Program-made: the position numbers and the translations under genes | Notes under the pieces: model-generated | The model's input: only the letters and a program-made list of their open reading frames with translations | What the model was told of the DNA's origin: nothing | Databases searched by the model: none | Assembly (NCBI GenBank): GCA_002067325.1 | Contig: MVQY01000072.1 | Span: 1-27,831, forward strand | DNA: 27,831 nucleotides | DNA from: Methanobacterium sp. PtaU1.Bin097 | Lineage (GTDB): Archaea; Methanobacteriota; Methanobacteria; Methanobacteriales; Methanobacteriaceae | Direction of reading: 5' to 3' | Shown: positions 8,103 to 15,994 of the stretch, in pieces | How positions within the stretch are numbered: the first letter of the stretch is position 1 | How the letters are laid out: each line of letters starts with the position of its first letter

Positions 8103-8759
8103 ATGACTAAACCAAGAGAAAAGGAAACAGATGAAGGTATTCAGGACAGTTTTGTAGTGAAACACTATGATGAGATGATGAGAAACTCCCGTAATAAAGG
8201 ATATATCTATACCGATGAGATAATTGAGTTAGGGATAGGAGATGGACGGGCTTTAGAAATAGGTCCGGGACCAGGATACCTGGGCCTGGAATGGCTTAAA
8301 AATACCGGAGGAACCAGGTTAACTGGATTAGATATCAGTGCAGACATGGTTAAAGTGGCAGTGAAAAACGCTTTAGAATATGGATTAGAAGATAGGGCGG
8401 AATATGTTGTGGGGAATGCTATGGCTTTGCCCTTTGATGATGGAGTGTTTGACGCAGTTTTTTCCAATGCTTCCCTGCACGAATGGGATGATCCAGTTGC
8501 AGTGTTCAATGAAATCCACCGGGTCTTAAAAGAAGGTGGTAAGTTTTATATAAGTGATCTGCGTCGTGATATGTTCTTCCTGGTTAAGTTTTTCCTGAGA
8601 TTACAATCCAAACCTAAAGAAATGCGTAGTGGATTGGATTCATCCCTTGAAGCGTCCTATATTGAAGAAGAAGTTAGAGATATACTGCATGAGACTAAGC
8701 TTGAAAAATTTAACATCACCAAAAACCCGTTCAGCATTAAAATAATCGGTAATAAGTGA
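8103..8759 (+). CDS. class I SAM-dependent methyltransferase
   Basis: 218-residue Rossmann-fold methyltransferase of the Methyltransf_11/25 type. Motif I is ALEIGPGPGYLGLEW (about residues 50-64). The acidic strand end is LTGLDISADMVKVA (about 78-91). Motif II-like sequence is ALPFDDGVFDAVFSNASLHEWDDP, and LKEGGKFYISDLRRD is the post-motif region. The acceptor substrate cannot be read from sequence; relatives are annotated as ubiquinone/menaquinone-type or generic small-molecule methyltransferases. The ATG has a GGGGT box upstream. It is a single-gene transcript with its own promoter, convergent with the MBL hydrolase. Confidence 0.88.
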   Translation: MTKPREKETDEGIQDSFVVKHYDEMMRNSRNKGYIYTDEIIELGIGDGRALEIGPGPGYLGLEWLKNTGGTRLTGLDISADMVKVAVKNALEYGLEDRAEYVVGNAMALPFDDGVFDAVFSNASLHEWDDPVAVFNEIHRVLKEGGKFYISDLRRDMFFLVKFFLRLQSKPKEMRSGLDSSLEASYIEEEVRDILHETKLEKFNITKNPFSIKIIGNK

Positions 8760-8815
8760 GAATGTGGAATAGATAAGGCATTTGATTATATTCTTTGCCC
8801 TTAATTTATCAACCA

Positions 8816-9509
8816 TTAAAATGTCTTAACAAATTCCCTCAACAACTCCCCACCACCAGAAGTCACCGGTGCTGTGTGCCCGGTTAAAATAATCTTTATA
8901 TCTAAATCAAGCAACTTCCTCAGGGACTCCCCATATTTCTCAGGCTCTGGAATTAACTTTTTCCCGGGGCTCTGCAGTCTACCATTTTTATACTGTAGAA
9001 TATCTCCCACGAAAATCACCTTCTTTTCGGGATTATAAAGGCAGATACTCCCAGGGGAATGTCCCGGTGTGTGTATAACCTGATATCCACTCATTACGTC
9101 ACCGTCTTTGAGCATTATTTCCCGGTTCTACAGGTTTGGTCCGGTACACTATTTGAAACAGCTTGATAAAGGCGTTAATAAAAGTCCCGCCGATATGTTT
9201 AGTTTTACCCCGGACGTAATCAGCATCGGCGGGGTGGATTGCCACCTGGGCACCTGTGATTTCCTTTATTTTGCTAAGACTTCCCACATGGTCGAAATGG
9301 CTGTGGGTTATCACGATGGTTTTTATGTCCTGAGGTTTACGTTTCAAGGTTTTTTCAACGTAATCAACAATTTTAGATGAATTACCAGGCAAACCTGTAT
9401 CGATGAGGATTATTTCACCATCATCTTCCACCAGGTAGTAGTTTACAGACTTTCCGCCTAAATTATGTATTCTAGGTACTATCTCCATATTATCATCCAT
9501 GTGGTACAT
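8816..9509 (-). pseudogene. MBL-fold metallohydrolase, frameshifted
   Basis: Glyoxalase II-like metallo-beta-lactamase-fold hydrolase split in two frames. The first part, from ATG 9509, has the metal motif H69-S-H71-F-D73-H74 (after TIVIT) and runs to RTKPVEP. The second part continues in the other frame with EIMLKDGDVMSGYQVIHTPGHSPGS, then VFVGDILQ and LTGHTAPV, which supply the remaining metal ligands, and ends at 8816. Removing one G from GGG (plus-strand CCC, 9121-9123) restores a single protein of about 230 residues. The ATG at 9509 follows GGGAGAAGGG and overlaps the end of the aldo-keto reductase gene by 17 bases, so the two are translationally linked. A TTG at 9524 is a less likely start. 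Substrate unknown. Confidence 0.85.
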
Positions 9510-10719
9510 TGGCCCTTCTCCCAATCATAAACCTGTCAAATACTATCCAGACTCTGATAAGGGCGGGTGCTATTTTGGTTATCACACCTTCCATTTCTCC
9601 TGAAACGTCGTCTAAAAGTTCCATGACTGGCAGTTCCTGGGGACAGCGTTCTTCACACTTACCACACTTCACGCATTTAGAGGCGTACGCTGCTTGCCCT
9701 TCATGTAAGATCCCTAATCCCAGGGCGTACTCGGCCTGACTTCGTATTTTATTTTCCTGGAAGATGTGCAGGCTGTCGTATGTTTGTAAGCACCGGGGTA
9801 TGTCCACTCCTGCAGGGCAGGGCATACAGTACTGACATCCGGTACACCCTGTTTTCATGAGTTCCCGGTATTTATCCCTGGCTTCTCCCACTAACTCTAA
9901 TTCTTCCCCTGTCAGAGAGTGGGGTAGCCCTTCTTCGGCGATGCGCAGGTTCTCTTTTATGTGTTCTTCCTCGTTCATCCCAGAAAGTACGCAGGTAACT
10001 CCGGGATGGTTCAGCACCCAGCGCAGAGCCCATTCTGCAGGTGTTCTTTTAACCGGGGCCTTATCCCAGATATCCTGTACTTCAGAGGGTATTTTCCCGG
10101 TTAAGTTACCGCCCCGGAATGGTTCCATTATAAAAATGCCCATCCCCTTGGCTGCCGCGTATTCCAGGCCTTCTCTACCTGCTTGATACTCTTCATCCAG
10201 GTAGTTGTACTGGATGAGGCAGAAGTCCCAGTCATAAGCATCTATGATTTCTTTAAACAGGTCTTTGCCTCCATGGAATGAGAAACCAGCATTTTTGATT
10301 TTTCCCTCAGTCTTCATCCTATCCAAAAATGATAGGGCATCGAGTTTTAGCGATTTCTTCCACGTGGGCTCGGTAAGCCCGTGCAACATATAGTAATCAA
10401 TGTAACTGGTGTTAAAGTTATCAAGCTGAACATGTATCGTCTTTTCCAGTTCATCTGGTTTATCCACTTTCCATGCCGGTATTTTAGTGGCTATTTTAAC
10501 TTTTTCCCGGTATCCATCACTCAGGATTCGGCCTACCAGCTGTTCGTTCATGTAAGCCAGAGCGGTGTCGATGAAGTTAACTCCATGGTCTATAGCGTAT
10601 CTGATCTGTTCGGTTGCCCTTTTTTCATCGGTTCTACCATTTCTGGTGGGTAATCTCATGGCTCCAAAGCCTAGTACAGATAGTTCATCACCGGTTTTTT
10701 CTATCTTACGGTATTGCAT
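9493..10719 (-). CDS. aldo/keto reductase with C-terminal ferredoxin domain
   Basis: 408-residue fusion of an aldo/keto reductase barrel (about 1-290) and a C-terminal ferredoxin-like part. The catalytic tetrad is complete: D51 and Y56 in FIDTALAY, K79 in IATK, H113 in YYMLHG. The tail has cysteine clusters GCTGCQYCMPCP (about 302-313) and CVKCGKCEERCP, suited to [4Fe-4S] binding. This architecture is common in anaerobes and probably links NAD(P)H or ferredoxin to reduction of a carbonyl compound (inference). The ATG has GAGGTG five bases upstream. Two operator-like dyads lie between its TATA-like box and the start, and the TetR gene is directly upstream on the same strand, so it is probably the regulated target. 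The MBL hydrolase follows with overlap. Confidence 0.92.
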   Translation of the reverse strand: MQYRKIEKTGDELSVLGFGAMRLPTRNGRTDEKRATEQIRYAIDHGVNFIDTALAYMNEQLVGRILSDGYREKVKIATKIPAWKVDKPDELEKTIHVQLDNFNTSYIDYYMLHGLTEPTWKKSLKLDALSFLDRMKTEGKIKNAGFSFHGGKDLFKEIIDAYDWDFCLIQYNYLDEEYQAGREGLEYAAAKGMGIFIMEPFRGGNLTGKIPSEVQDIWDKAPVKRTPAEWALRWVLNHPGVTCVLSGMNEEEHIKENLRIAEEGLPHSLTGEELELVGEARDKYRELMKTGCTGCQYCMPCPAGVDIPRCLQTYDSLHIFQENKIRSQAEYALGLGILHEGQAAYASKCVKCGKCEERCPQELPVMELLDDVSGEMEGVITKIAPALIRVWIVFDRFMIGRRANVPHG

Positions 10720-10737
10720 TTTTACACCTCTTGGATT

Positions 10738-10787
10738 AACTAGTCAGTTTTTATGATTGACTGGTCAGTCTATTCTTCTTTTAAAGA
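10738..10787 (-). promoter_or_regulatory. promoter with two TetR operator-like dyads
   Basis: Two related dyads, AACTAGTCAGTT (10738-10749) and GACTGGTCAGTC (10759-10770), lie 21 bp apart centre to centre, two helical turns. Reading leftward, a TATA-like CTTTAAAAG (about 10779-10787) precedes them, so they cover the expected start of transcription and leader of the aldo/keto reductase gene. The core matches the site in front of the TetR gene at 11412-11423. Repression by the adjacent TetR protein is inferred. Confidence 0.65.
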
Positions 10788-10822
10788 ATTTTCCTCCTAC
10801 TAAATCTTAAAAAAATCGAAAA

Positions 10823-11392
10823 TTACCTGGAAATTCCATCCCAGAAGAGCTCAAAGGACTGGTCCAGAGTTTCAGCCCCTAATTTTTCCGGATACTTATT
10901 GATGTAATTAAGTGTAGATACTACGTTTCCCCAGAAAAACTCCAGTATAATTTCAAATGGTACTTCTTTAATCTCTTTATCCTGAATACCCTTTTTATAA
11001 ACATCTAAAAGGGCATCTGTTTGAGTTTCCAGTTGTTCCTTGGTTAGGGTAGTTATATAGGGCGATGTATGGAAGGTGAGTATAAATTGGAACTTGTGCG
11101 GGTTTTTAACTGCAAAATCAATGAATTTACACCATAATTCTTTTAAATTATCCTTTAAAGGTGCTTCACCATGGAACTGTCCTTCAATCTCACAGTACAT
11201 GCCTTCCTTGGTGTACAGATAGAGACTGTTGATTAAGTCCTCTTTGGTTTTAAAGTAATGGAATAAAGTTCCAGTGGCCACGCCAGCGGTTCTGGCTATT
11301 TCCGCTGTAGATGTGCCATGAAATCCCCTTTCCACAAAGAGGATCAGTGCTGCGTCCAGTATTTTCTGTTCTTTCTCTTTCAAAAGTGACAC
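10823..11392 (-). CDS. TetR/AcrR family transcriptional regulator
   Basis: One-component repressor with an N-terminal TetR helix-turn-helix. From GTG 11392 it reads (M)SLLKEKEQKILDAALILFVERG, then TSTAEIARTAGVATGTLFHYFKTKEDL, the classic recognition-helix signature, then a helical ligand domain; 189 residues, normal for the family. The frame is open farther upstream to 11470, but that extension is not TetR-like and would overlap the TATA box (about 11431-11440) and operator, so GTG 11392 is preferred. No strong ribosome binding site is seen. A dyad at 11412-11423 between TATA box and start indicates autoregulation. It heads the leftward cluster with the aldo/keto reductase and MBL hydrolase. 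The ligand cannot be deduced; an aldehyde or xenobiotic would suit the neighbours. Confidence 0.9.
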   Translation of the reverse strand: MSLLKEKEQKILDAALILFVERGFHGTSTAEIARTAGVATGTLFHYFKTKEDLINSLYLYTKEGMYCEIEGQFHGEAPLKDNLKELWCKFIDFAVKNPHKFQFILTFHTSPYITTLTKEQLETQTDALLDVYKKGIQDKEIKEVPFEIILEFFWGNVVSTLNYINKYPEKLGAETLDQSFELFWDGISR

Positions 11393-11411
11393 CCAGGATA
11401 ATGTTCTTATA

Positions 11412-11440
11412 GACTGATTAGTCAATTTAGTATTTAAATA
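11412..11440 (-). promoter_or_regulatory. TetR gene promoter with operator-like dyad
   Basis: Reading leftward, a TATA-like TATTTAAATA (11431-11440) is followed by the dyad GACTAATCAGTC (11412-11423 complement), which matches GACTGGTCAGTC before the aldo/keto reductase except at the two centre bases. It sits just upstream of the expected transcription start, a position that would block polymerase recruitment. Confidence 0.6.
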
Positions 11441-11490
11441 TTTCTTTCCACAATCGGTTTTAGACTTCAAAATCTAATCCCAACGAACTA

Positions 11491-11515
11491 GGTGGGGACA
11501 TTAAATGCCCCCACC
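11491..11515. repeat. GC-rich 25-base imperfect palindrome in a gene-free stretch
   Basis: The 477-base gap 11424-11900 holds no convincing gene; a 70-codon open frame on the minus strand (11488-11700) has no recognisable features. Near its left end is a palindrome: GGTGGGG (11491-11497) pairs with CCCCACC (11509-11515), and inner CATT pairs with AATG around one base. No T-run follows on the plus strand. It could be a terminator for leftward or lost transcription, or a protein site. Farther right there are only AT-rich TATA-like sequences (about 11762 and 11866), the latter suitably placed for a leaderless MATE transcript. Confidence 0.4.
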
Positions 11516-11900
11516 GGGACTAATACCAATAATGCAGGAGAAAAATTGAACATGAAGTTACTCGGTCTATGCACATACAAAACGAAACCAGATTTGAAGC
11601 TGATTTTTTTGCCAGTGCATTCTTGGGTTTGATACTGTTTACTATGTTTTCTTACGAATGACAAATATAAATAGTTTGCTAAAACAGAATTAAATTTCAC
11701 ATTTAAGGTACTAATTTAAGGACTATGGACAAAAATATTAAAAAAAATATTCTACGAATCATTTATATACAACCAGCCACAATCTATTATTAAAGTCGAA
11801 TTCTATTCTAATTCATTAATAACAGATTTTCAATGTTCTTTAACTATTTAGATAGATTTTAAGCAATTTATAGATTTTTACCTAATTAAGCTGATTTATT

Positions 11901-13310
11901 ATGAATTCCAACAATGAACATAAAGAAGGCGTTGACCAGCGCATATCGATGGTAACTGGAGACCCTAAACGCGCTATCCGCGTGCTATCCGTGCCCATGA
12001 TTATTTCCATGCTTCTTATCATGGCCTATAACCTGGCGGATAGTATATGGGTAGCTGGTCTTGGCCCGGACGCCCTGGCTGCTTTGGGTTTCACCGCCCC
12101 CATCTTCATGATAGTTATAGGGTTAGGTAACGGACTGGGCGCCGGTGCAACCTCACTTATAGCCCGGTGTATAGGGGCGGTTAATAAGAATAAGGCCGAT
12201 AATGCTGCCATGCACTCAGTGATCCTTTCCTTGGCAGTATCAGCAATTTTTACCATATTAATTTTAGTATTTCTCTCCAATATCCTTCTGGCCATGGGGG
12301 CGGGGAGTACTGTTGATTTAGCAGTAGAGTATGGTCAGGTACTCTTTGGTGGACTGGTCCTAATGATATTTTCCAGTGTGGCCTCCGGTATTTTAAGGGC
12401 AGAAGGAGATGTAAAGAGGCCCATGTATGCCATGGCAGCCACCGCTATCCTGAACATAATACTGGATCCTATATTCATCTACACCTTTGGATGGGGAATA
12501 GCCGGAGCTGCCTGGGCTACCCTACTTTCTGCCAGCATATCATGCGCCTTAATGATTTACTGGATGCTTATGAAGGGAGATACCTATGTAACATTCTCCC
12601 TCAGTGATTTTAAACCTGAATGGGGTGTGGCCCGTGACATCTTAATGGTGGGACTGCCGGCCAGCGCTGAATCTTTCGTGATGTCCTTTTTGGGAATGAT
12701 CCTGAACCTGATACTGGTGGTTACCGGAGGGGCAGCAGCAGTGGCAGTTTACACGGCAGGATGGAGGGTGGTGATGATGGTCATGATACTGCCTATTGGA
12801 ATTGGTACCGCTGCGATAACCGTTGCCGGAGCAGCATTTGGGGCTAGAAAATATGAGAACCTAAAAACTGCCCTGACCTATGCAGCTAAGTTGGGCTTTA
12901 TAACAACCACAGTTGTTGGATTGTTATTATCCATATTTTCTGGAATTGTAGCCTCCATATTTACCTATTCGCCGGAGACGGCCTATCTCACCCCGGAAAT
13001 TGCAACATTCCTCCAGCTGATGTTCCTGTTCTACATGCCTGTCCCATTGGGTATCACGGCCAGTTCAATCTTCCAGGGCATGGGCAAAGGAATAACCTCC
13101 CTAATATTAACCATTCTTAGAGAATTAGCCTTCATAGCAGTTTTCGCCTACCTGTTTGCCTTCATATTTGACCTAGGTTCCCAGGGGGTATGGTGGGGAC
13201 TGGTGGTGGGAAGTGGAATTGGATGTACACTAGCCTACGTCTGGGCCAACATATACGTGAACCGGTTGAAAAGGTATTTCATTGGAGAATCAGGAGTTGA
13301 AAATGTTTAA
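11901..13310 (+). CDS. MATE family efflux transporter
   Basis: 469-residue integral membrane protein of the multidrug and toxin extrusion family, which exports organic cations and drugs by Na+ or H+ antiport. About twelve hydrophobic segments are visible in two similar halves. Family patterns: SVPMIISMLLIMAYNLADSI with WVAGLGPDALAALGFTAPI in the first helices, GLGNGLGAGATSLIARCIGA, RAEGDVKRPMYAMAATAILNIILDP, and GWRVVMMVMILPIGIGTAAI in the second half. The ATG at 11901 has no clear ribosome binding site and a TATA-like box about 30 bases upstream, so a leaderless message is plausible. It is convergent with the ferredoxin-like gene, 31 bases apart. It is not obviously under the TetR dyads at 11412. 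Substrate unknown. Confidence 0.93.
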   Translation: MNSNNEHKEGVDQRISMVTGDPKRAIRVLSVPMIISMLLIMAYNLADSIWVAGLGPDALAALGFTAPIFMIVIGLGNGLGAGATSLIARCIGAVNKNKADNAAMHSVILSLAVSAIFTILILVFLSNILLAMGAGSTVDLAVEYGQVLFGGLVLMIFSSVASGILRAEGDVKRPMYAMAATAILNIILDPIFIYTFGWGIAGAAWATLLSASISCALMIYWMLMKGDTYVTFSLSDFKPEWGVARDILMVGLPASAESFVMSFLGMILNLILVVTGGAAAVAVYTAGWRVVMMVMILPIGIGTAAITVAGAAFGARKYENLKTALTYAAKLGFITTTVVGLLLSIFSGIVASIFTYSPETAYLTPEIATFLQLMFLFYMPVPLGITASSIFQGMGKGITSLILTILRELAFIAVFAYLFAFIFDLGSQGVWWGLVVGSGIGCTLAYVWANIYVNRLKRYFIGESGVENV

Positions 13311-13341
13311 AGGAATTTAAGACGTTTAAAAATAAATTTAA

Positions 13342-14160
13342 TTATATTATCTCCCCTCCTATGGAGATGGTATAATCTTTAACAATAATATTCTTTTGAG
13401 CCTTTTCTAAGGCCCGTCTGACTATTACTTCAATACCAGAGCAGCAGGGAACTTCCATATGGACGATGGAGATGGATTTTATATCCTGTTTTGTAAATAT
13501 CTCCGCCAGCTTATCCACGTACTGGTCTATTACTTTGTCTAGTTTGGGACAGAGAATTATCAGTACCTTGTCCTTAAGGAATCTCTGATGGAAGTTGGCA
13601 TAGGCGAAGGGTGCGCAGTCTGCAGAAATCAATAGATCTGCATTTTTAAAGTAGGGTGCATTTGGATTTAGAAGCTGCAACTGCACTGGCCAGTTTTTAA
13701 GCTCAGCACTGAAGATCTGTACTTCTTCCTGGCTTTTCAGACGGCTTCTTTCTATGTCCTGGGCCGCTGAACCAGGACATCCACATGCCAGTGGTGCTTC
13801 TTCTTCATATTCCGGTACCTCGATGTTGTTCTCCTTTAAATAGTCTATGGCCTGATTTAGATATTTTGTCTGGCCGTGTTCCTGAAGGTGTTTCAGATGG
13901 GCCTTTATGACATTAGATCCGGCTTCTACAATGTTTTTCATGACCTTCTTTTCATCGTATGGTTCTGCTTCCCTGGTTTCAATTTCAATAGCACCCTCAG
14001 GACATTCCCCTATACACGCCCCCAGACCATCACAGAACAGGTCGCTTATCAGTCTGGCTTTTCCATCGATTACCTGCAGGGCTCCCTCTGGACATCCTAT
14101 CATACAACCCCCACAGCCTGTGCATTTTTCTTCATTAATTTTAATTATATCTCTTTTCAT
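13342..14160 (-). CDS. 4Fe-4S ferredoxin-domain protein
   Basis: 272-residue protein with an N-terminal ferredoxin domain. C13-x2-C16-x2-C19-x3-C23-P forms one [4Fe-4S] site, and C43-DGLGA-C49-IGE-C53-P is the variant second motif usual in this COG1145-like family. The remaining about 200 residues are a cysteine-containing domain with LACGCPGSAA, SADCAPFAYANFHQRFL, LILCPKLD and VPCCSGIE, patterns conserved in uncharacterised ferredoxin proteins of methanogens and clostridia. It is cytosolic with no membrane segment. An electron-transfer or redox-sensing role is inferred. The ATG has GAGGGAT four bases upstream and a TATA-like TTTTTATATATAA near 14180-14195. It is divergent from the PAS protein gene. 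Confidence 0.88.
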   Translation of the reverse strand: MKRDIIKINEEKCTGCGGCMIGCPEGALQVIDGKARLISDLFCDGLGACIGECPEGAIEIETREAEPYDEKKVMKNIVEAGSNVIKAHLKHLQEHGQTKYLNQAIDYLKENNIEVPEYEEEAPLACGCPGSAAQDIERSRLKSQEEVQIFSAELKNWPVQLQLLNPNAPYFKNADLLISADCAPFAYANFHQRFLKDKVLIILCPKLDKVIDQYVDKLAEIFTKQDIKSISIVHMEVPCCSGIEVIVRRALEKAQKNIIVKDYTISIGGEII

Positions 14161-14307
14161 CTAATCCCTCTAAACATATTATATATAAAAATAAATTCAT
14201 AAAATTACCTGAAGATAGTAAAAATAAATTTAAAACATTTTTATATATAGAATATAGAAATTATTGAAATAGAATTGGAATTAACTACGGATTTTATTCA
14301 GTGAAAT

Positions 14308-15444
14308 ATGTTTCATTTAAAATTTGGGCTAAAAAAAATGAAGGATAAGGAATTTGAACCGGAAAAATCTCTAAAAGAGGGAGAGGAGAAGTACAGGCAC
14401 TGGTTTGAGGATGATTTAACCGGTGATTTCATTGCCACATTAGATGGGAGGCTTCTGCAATGTAATCAGTCCTTCGTTGAAATTTATGGATTTGAAGATC
14501 AAGGTCAAGCATTGGATTTTAACATCACACATTTTAACCCTGCAGATTGGGCAGAACTGATAGATCGCCTGAAAAAAGAGGGTAAAATAAGGGGCCATCA
14601 AAGCCAGCATATAACACCGACAAAGGAGAAAATCCACGTTGTTTCCAATTTAGTAGGGGTATTCAATGATTCAAACGAACTGGTTCAGGTTAAGGGTTAT
14701 ACCTTTGATGATACTGAGCGTAAAATGGCCGAACTGTCCCTTAAAGAAAGCGAAAAAAAATATAGATTGTTGTTTAATGAAGATTTAACTGGTGACTTCA
14801 TAGCTACACCAGAAGGAAAAATTTTAGAATGCAACCCGGCATTTGCAGCTATTTATGGGTTTAAAGATTGTACATCTGCTCTTGAGTGGAATATTTCCGA
14901 GTCTAACCCATTTGACTGGCCTTTTTTGATGACTCGTCTTAAAAAGGAGCGTAAAATTCTTGGTTACCAGAGCTGGCAGAGGAAATCCGATGGGCTGCGC
15001 ATCCACGTGGTTGCTAATTTAATGGGTATATTTGATGACTCTGGGGAACTTGTTCAACTTAAAGGTTATGTTTTTGATGATTCTGACCGTAAACTCACCG
15101 AACAGGAACTGATACACAGCCATAAACAGACTACAGAAATATTAAACAGTATTCAAGATGGTTTTGTAGCGTTAAATCATTACTGGCAGTTTATTTTTGC
15201 AAATAAACGTGCAGCAGAATATGTGAAAGTTGATCCGGAAGATTTAATGGGACAGAACATTTGGGAAATGTTTCCCAGGCTCATAGGCACAAAACAGGAA
15301 GAAATATTCAGGAAAGTAATGGATGAGGAAGAACTACAGGAATTTGAAGCACAGGGAATTTATAATCCTGATTTATACTTTAAATTCATTGTTTATCCCT
15401 TTTCTGATGGGATTTCTATCCTCTACATAGAAAAGGTTGTCTAA
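14308..15444 (+). CDS. three-PAS-domain sensor protein without output domain
   Basis: 378-residue soluble protein made only of PAS domains. Two are clear tandem repeats, about 25-140 and 148-262. Both contain DLTGDFIAT, then LLQCN or ILECN, then IYGF, and a closing KGY-FDD segment offset by about 120 residues. A third, more divergent PAS follows (about 277-378: ILNSIQDGFVALN, FANKRAAEY, EDLMGQNIWEMFP). There is no kinase, cyclase or DNA-binding part, so it would signal by protein contact, perhaps to a separate kinase such as the PocR-PAS kinase at 18084-19655 (speculative). The start may be ATG 14308 or the internal ATG 14338; neither has a strong ribosome binding site. A TATA-like TTTTTATATATAG lies upstream near 14240. 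Confidence 0.87.
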   Translation: MFHLKFGLKKMKDKEFEPEKSLKEGEEKYRHWFEDDLTGDFIATLDGRLLQCNQSFVEIYGFEDQGQALDFNITHFNPADWAELIDRLKKEGKIRGHQSQHITPTKEKIHVVSNLVGVFNDSNELVQVKGYTFDDTERKMAELSLKESEKKYRLLFNEDLTGDFIATPEGKILECNPAFAAIYGFKDCTSALEWNISESNPFDWPFLMTRLKKERKILGYQSWQRKSDGLRIHVVANLMGIFDDSGELVQLKGYVFDDSDRKLTEQELIHSHKQTTEILNSIQDGFVALNHYWQFIFANKRAAEYVKVDPEDLMGQNIWEMFPRLIGTKQEEIFRKVMDEEELQEFEAQGIYNPDLYFKFIVYPFSDGISILYIEKVV

Positions 15445-15469
15445 ATATCAGGAACAAACATTGACTGTA

Positions 15470-15916
15470 TCAAGGAACAACTGTAACCGGGATCTTCGCC
15501 CCTCTAACCACTCTTTCTGTGGTGCTACCCACGAAAAATCTTTCTATCTTTTCTTTACTGGATTTTCCCATGATTATCTGATCTACGTTTTCTTTATCAG
15601 CAATTTTTAAAATAACATCCTCTGGCTTACCTTCTCCGATTATAGTTATAAGTTTTATATTTTTACAGTTTCCGGCGCATTTTTCATCGGCGATCCTTTT
15701 TTCATAATTTTCAACTGCTTCTTTTCCTTCATCCCTGAAGTTTTTATCCAATTTTTCCCTCAAATCGCTTTGTGGTAAAGAATTCAAATAATAGGTATCT
15801 ATTACATTTAAGACAATTATGTCGGCCTCATCTAGGCCGGCACTAGAAATTGCATATTTCCCAGCCCTTTCTGCTGGTTCTGAATTATCTACTGCCAGCA
15901 ATATTTTTTGGTGCAT
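15470..15916 (-). CDS. universal stress protein UspA family
   Basis: 148-residue single-domain UspA protein. It has the N-terminal KILLAVDNSEPAERAGKYA strand-helix and the C-terminal nucleotide-loop region IIMGKSSKEKIERFFVGSTTERVV, ending PVTVVP. The ATP-binding pattern G-x2-G-x9-G-S normally has a second glycine four residues in; here the position is serine (GKSS), while the later G-S is kept, so ATP binding may be weak or lost. UspA proteins help survival under stress. It lies between the PAS protein (convergent) and the DASS transporter (same strand, 78 bases upstream), and could be cotranscribed with the transporter, as UspA domains often are with transporters (known tendency, inferred here). 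Confidence 0.93.
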   Translation of the reverse strand: MHQKILLAVDNSEPAERAGKYAISSAGLDEADIIVLNVIDTYYLNSLPQSDLREKLDKNFRDEGKEAVENYEKRIADEKCAGNCKNIKLITIIGEGKPEDVILKIADKENVDQIIMGKSSKEKIERFFVGSTTERVVRGAKIPVTVVP

Positions 15917-15994
15917 GTTTATTCCTCCAGAATTATTTAATCATAATCGTTTAAAATTAAAAAATTGCAGAACTTTTATCCTGCAATCTGTGTT

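Noticed and set aside
11488..11700. 70-codon minus-strand open frame in the TetR-MATE gap
   Set aside because: No recognisable domain, no good ribosome binding site, and it runs through the GC-rich palindrome; looks like chance.
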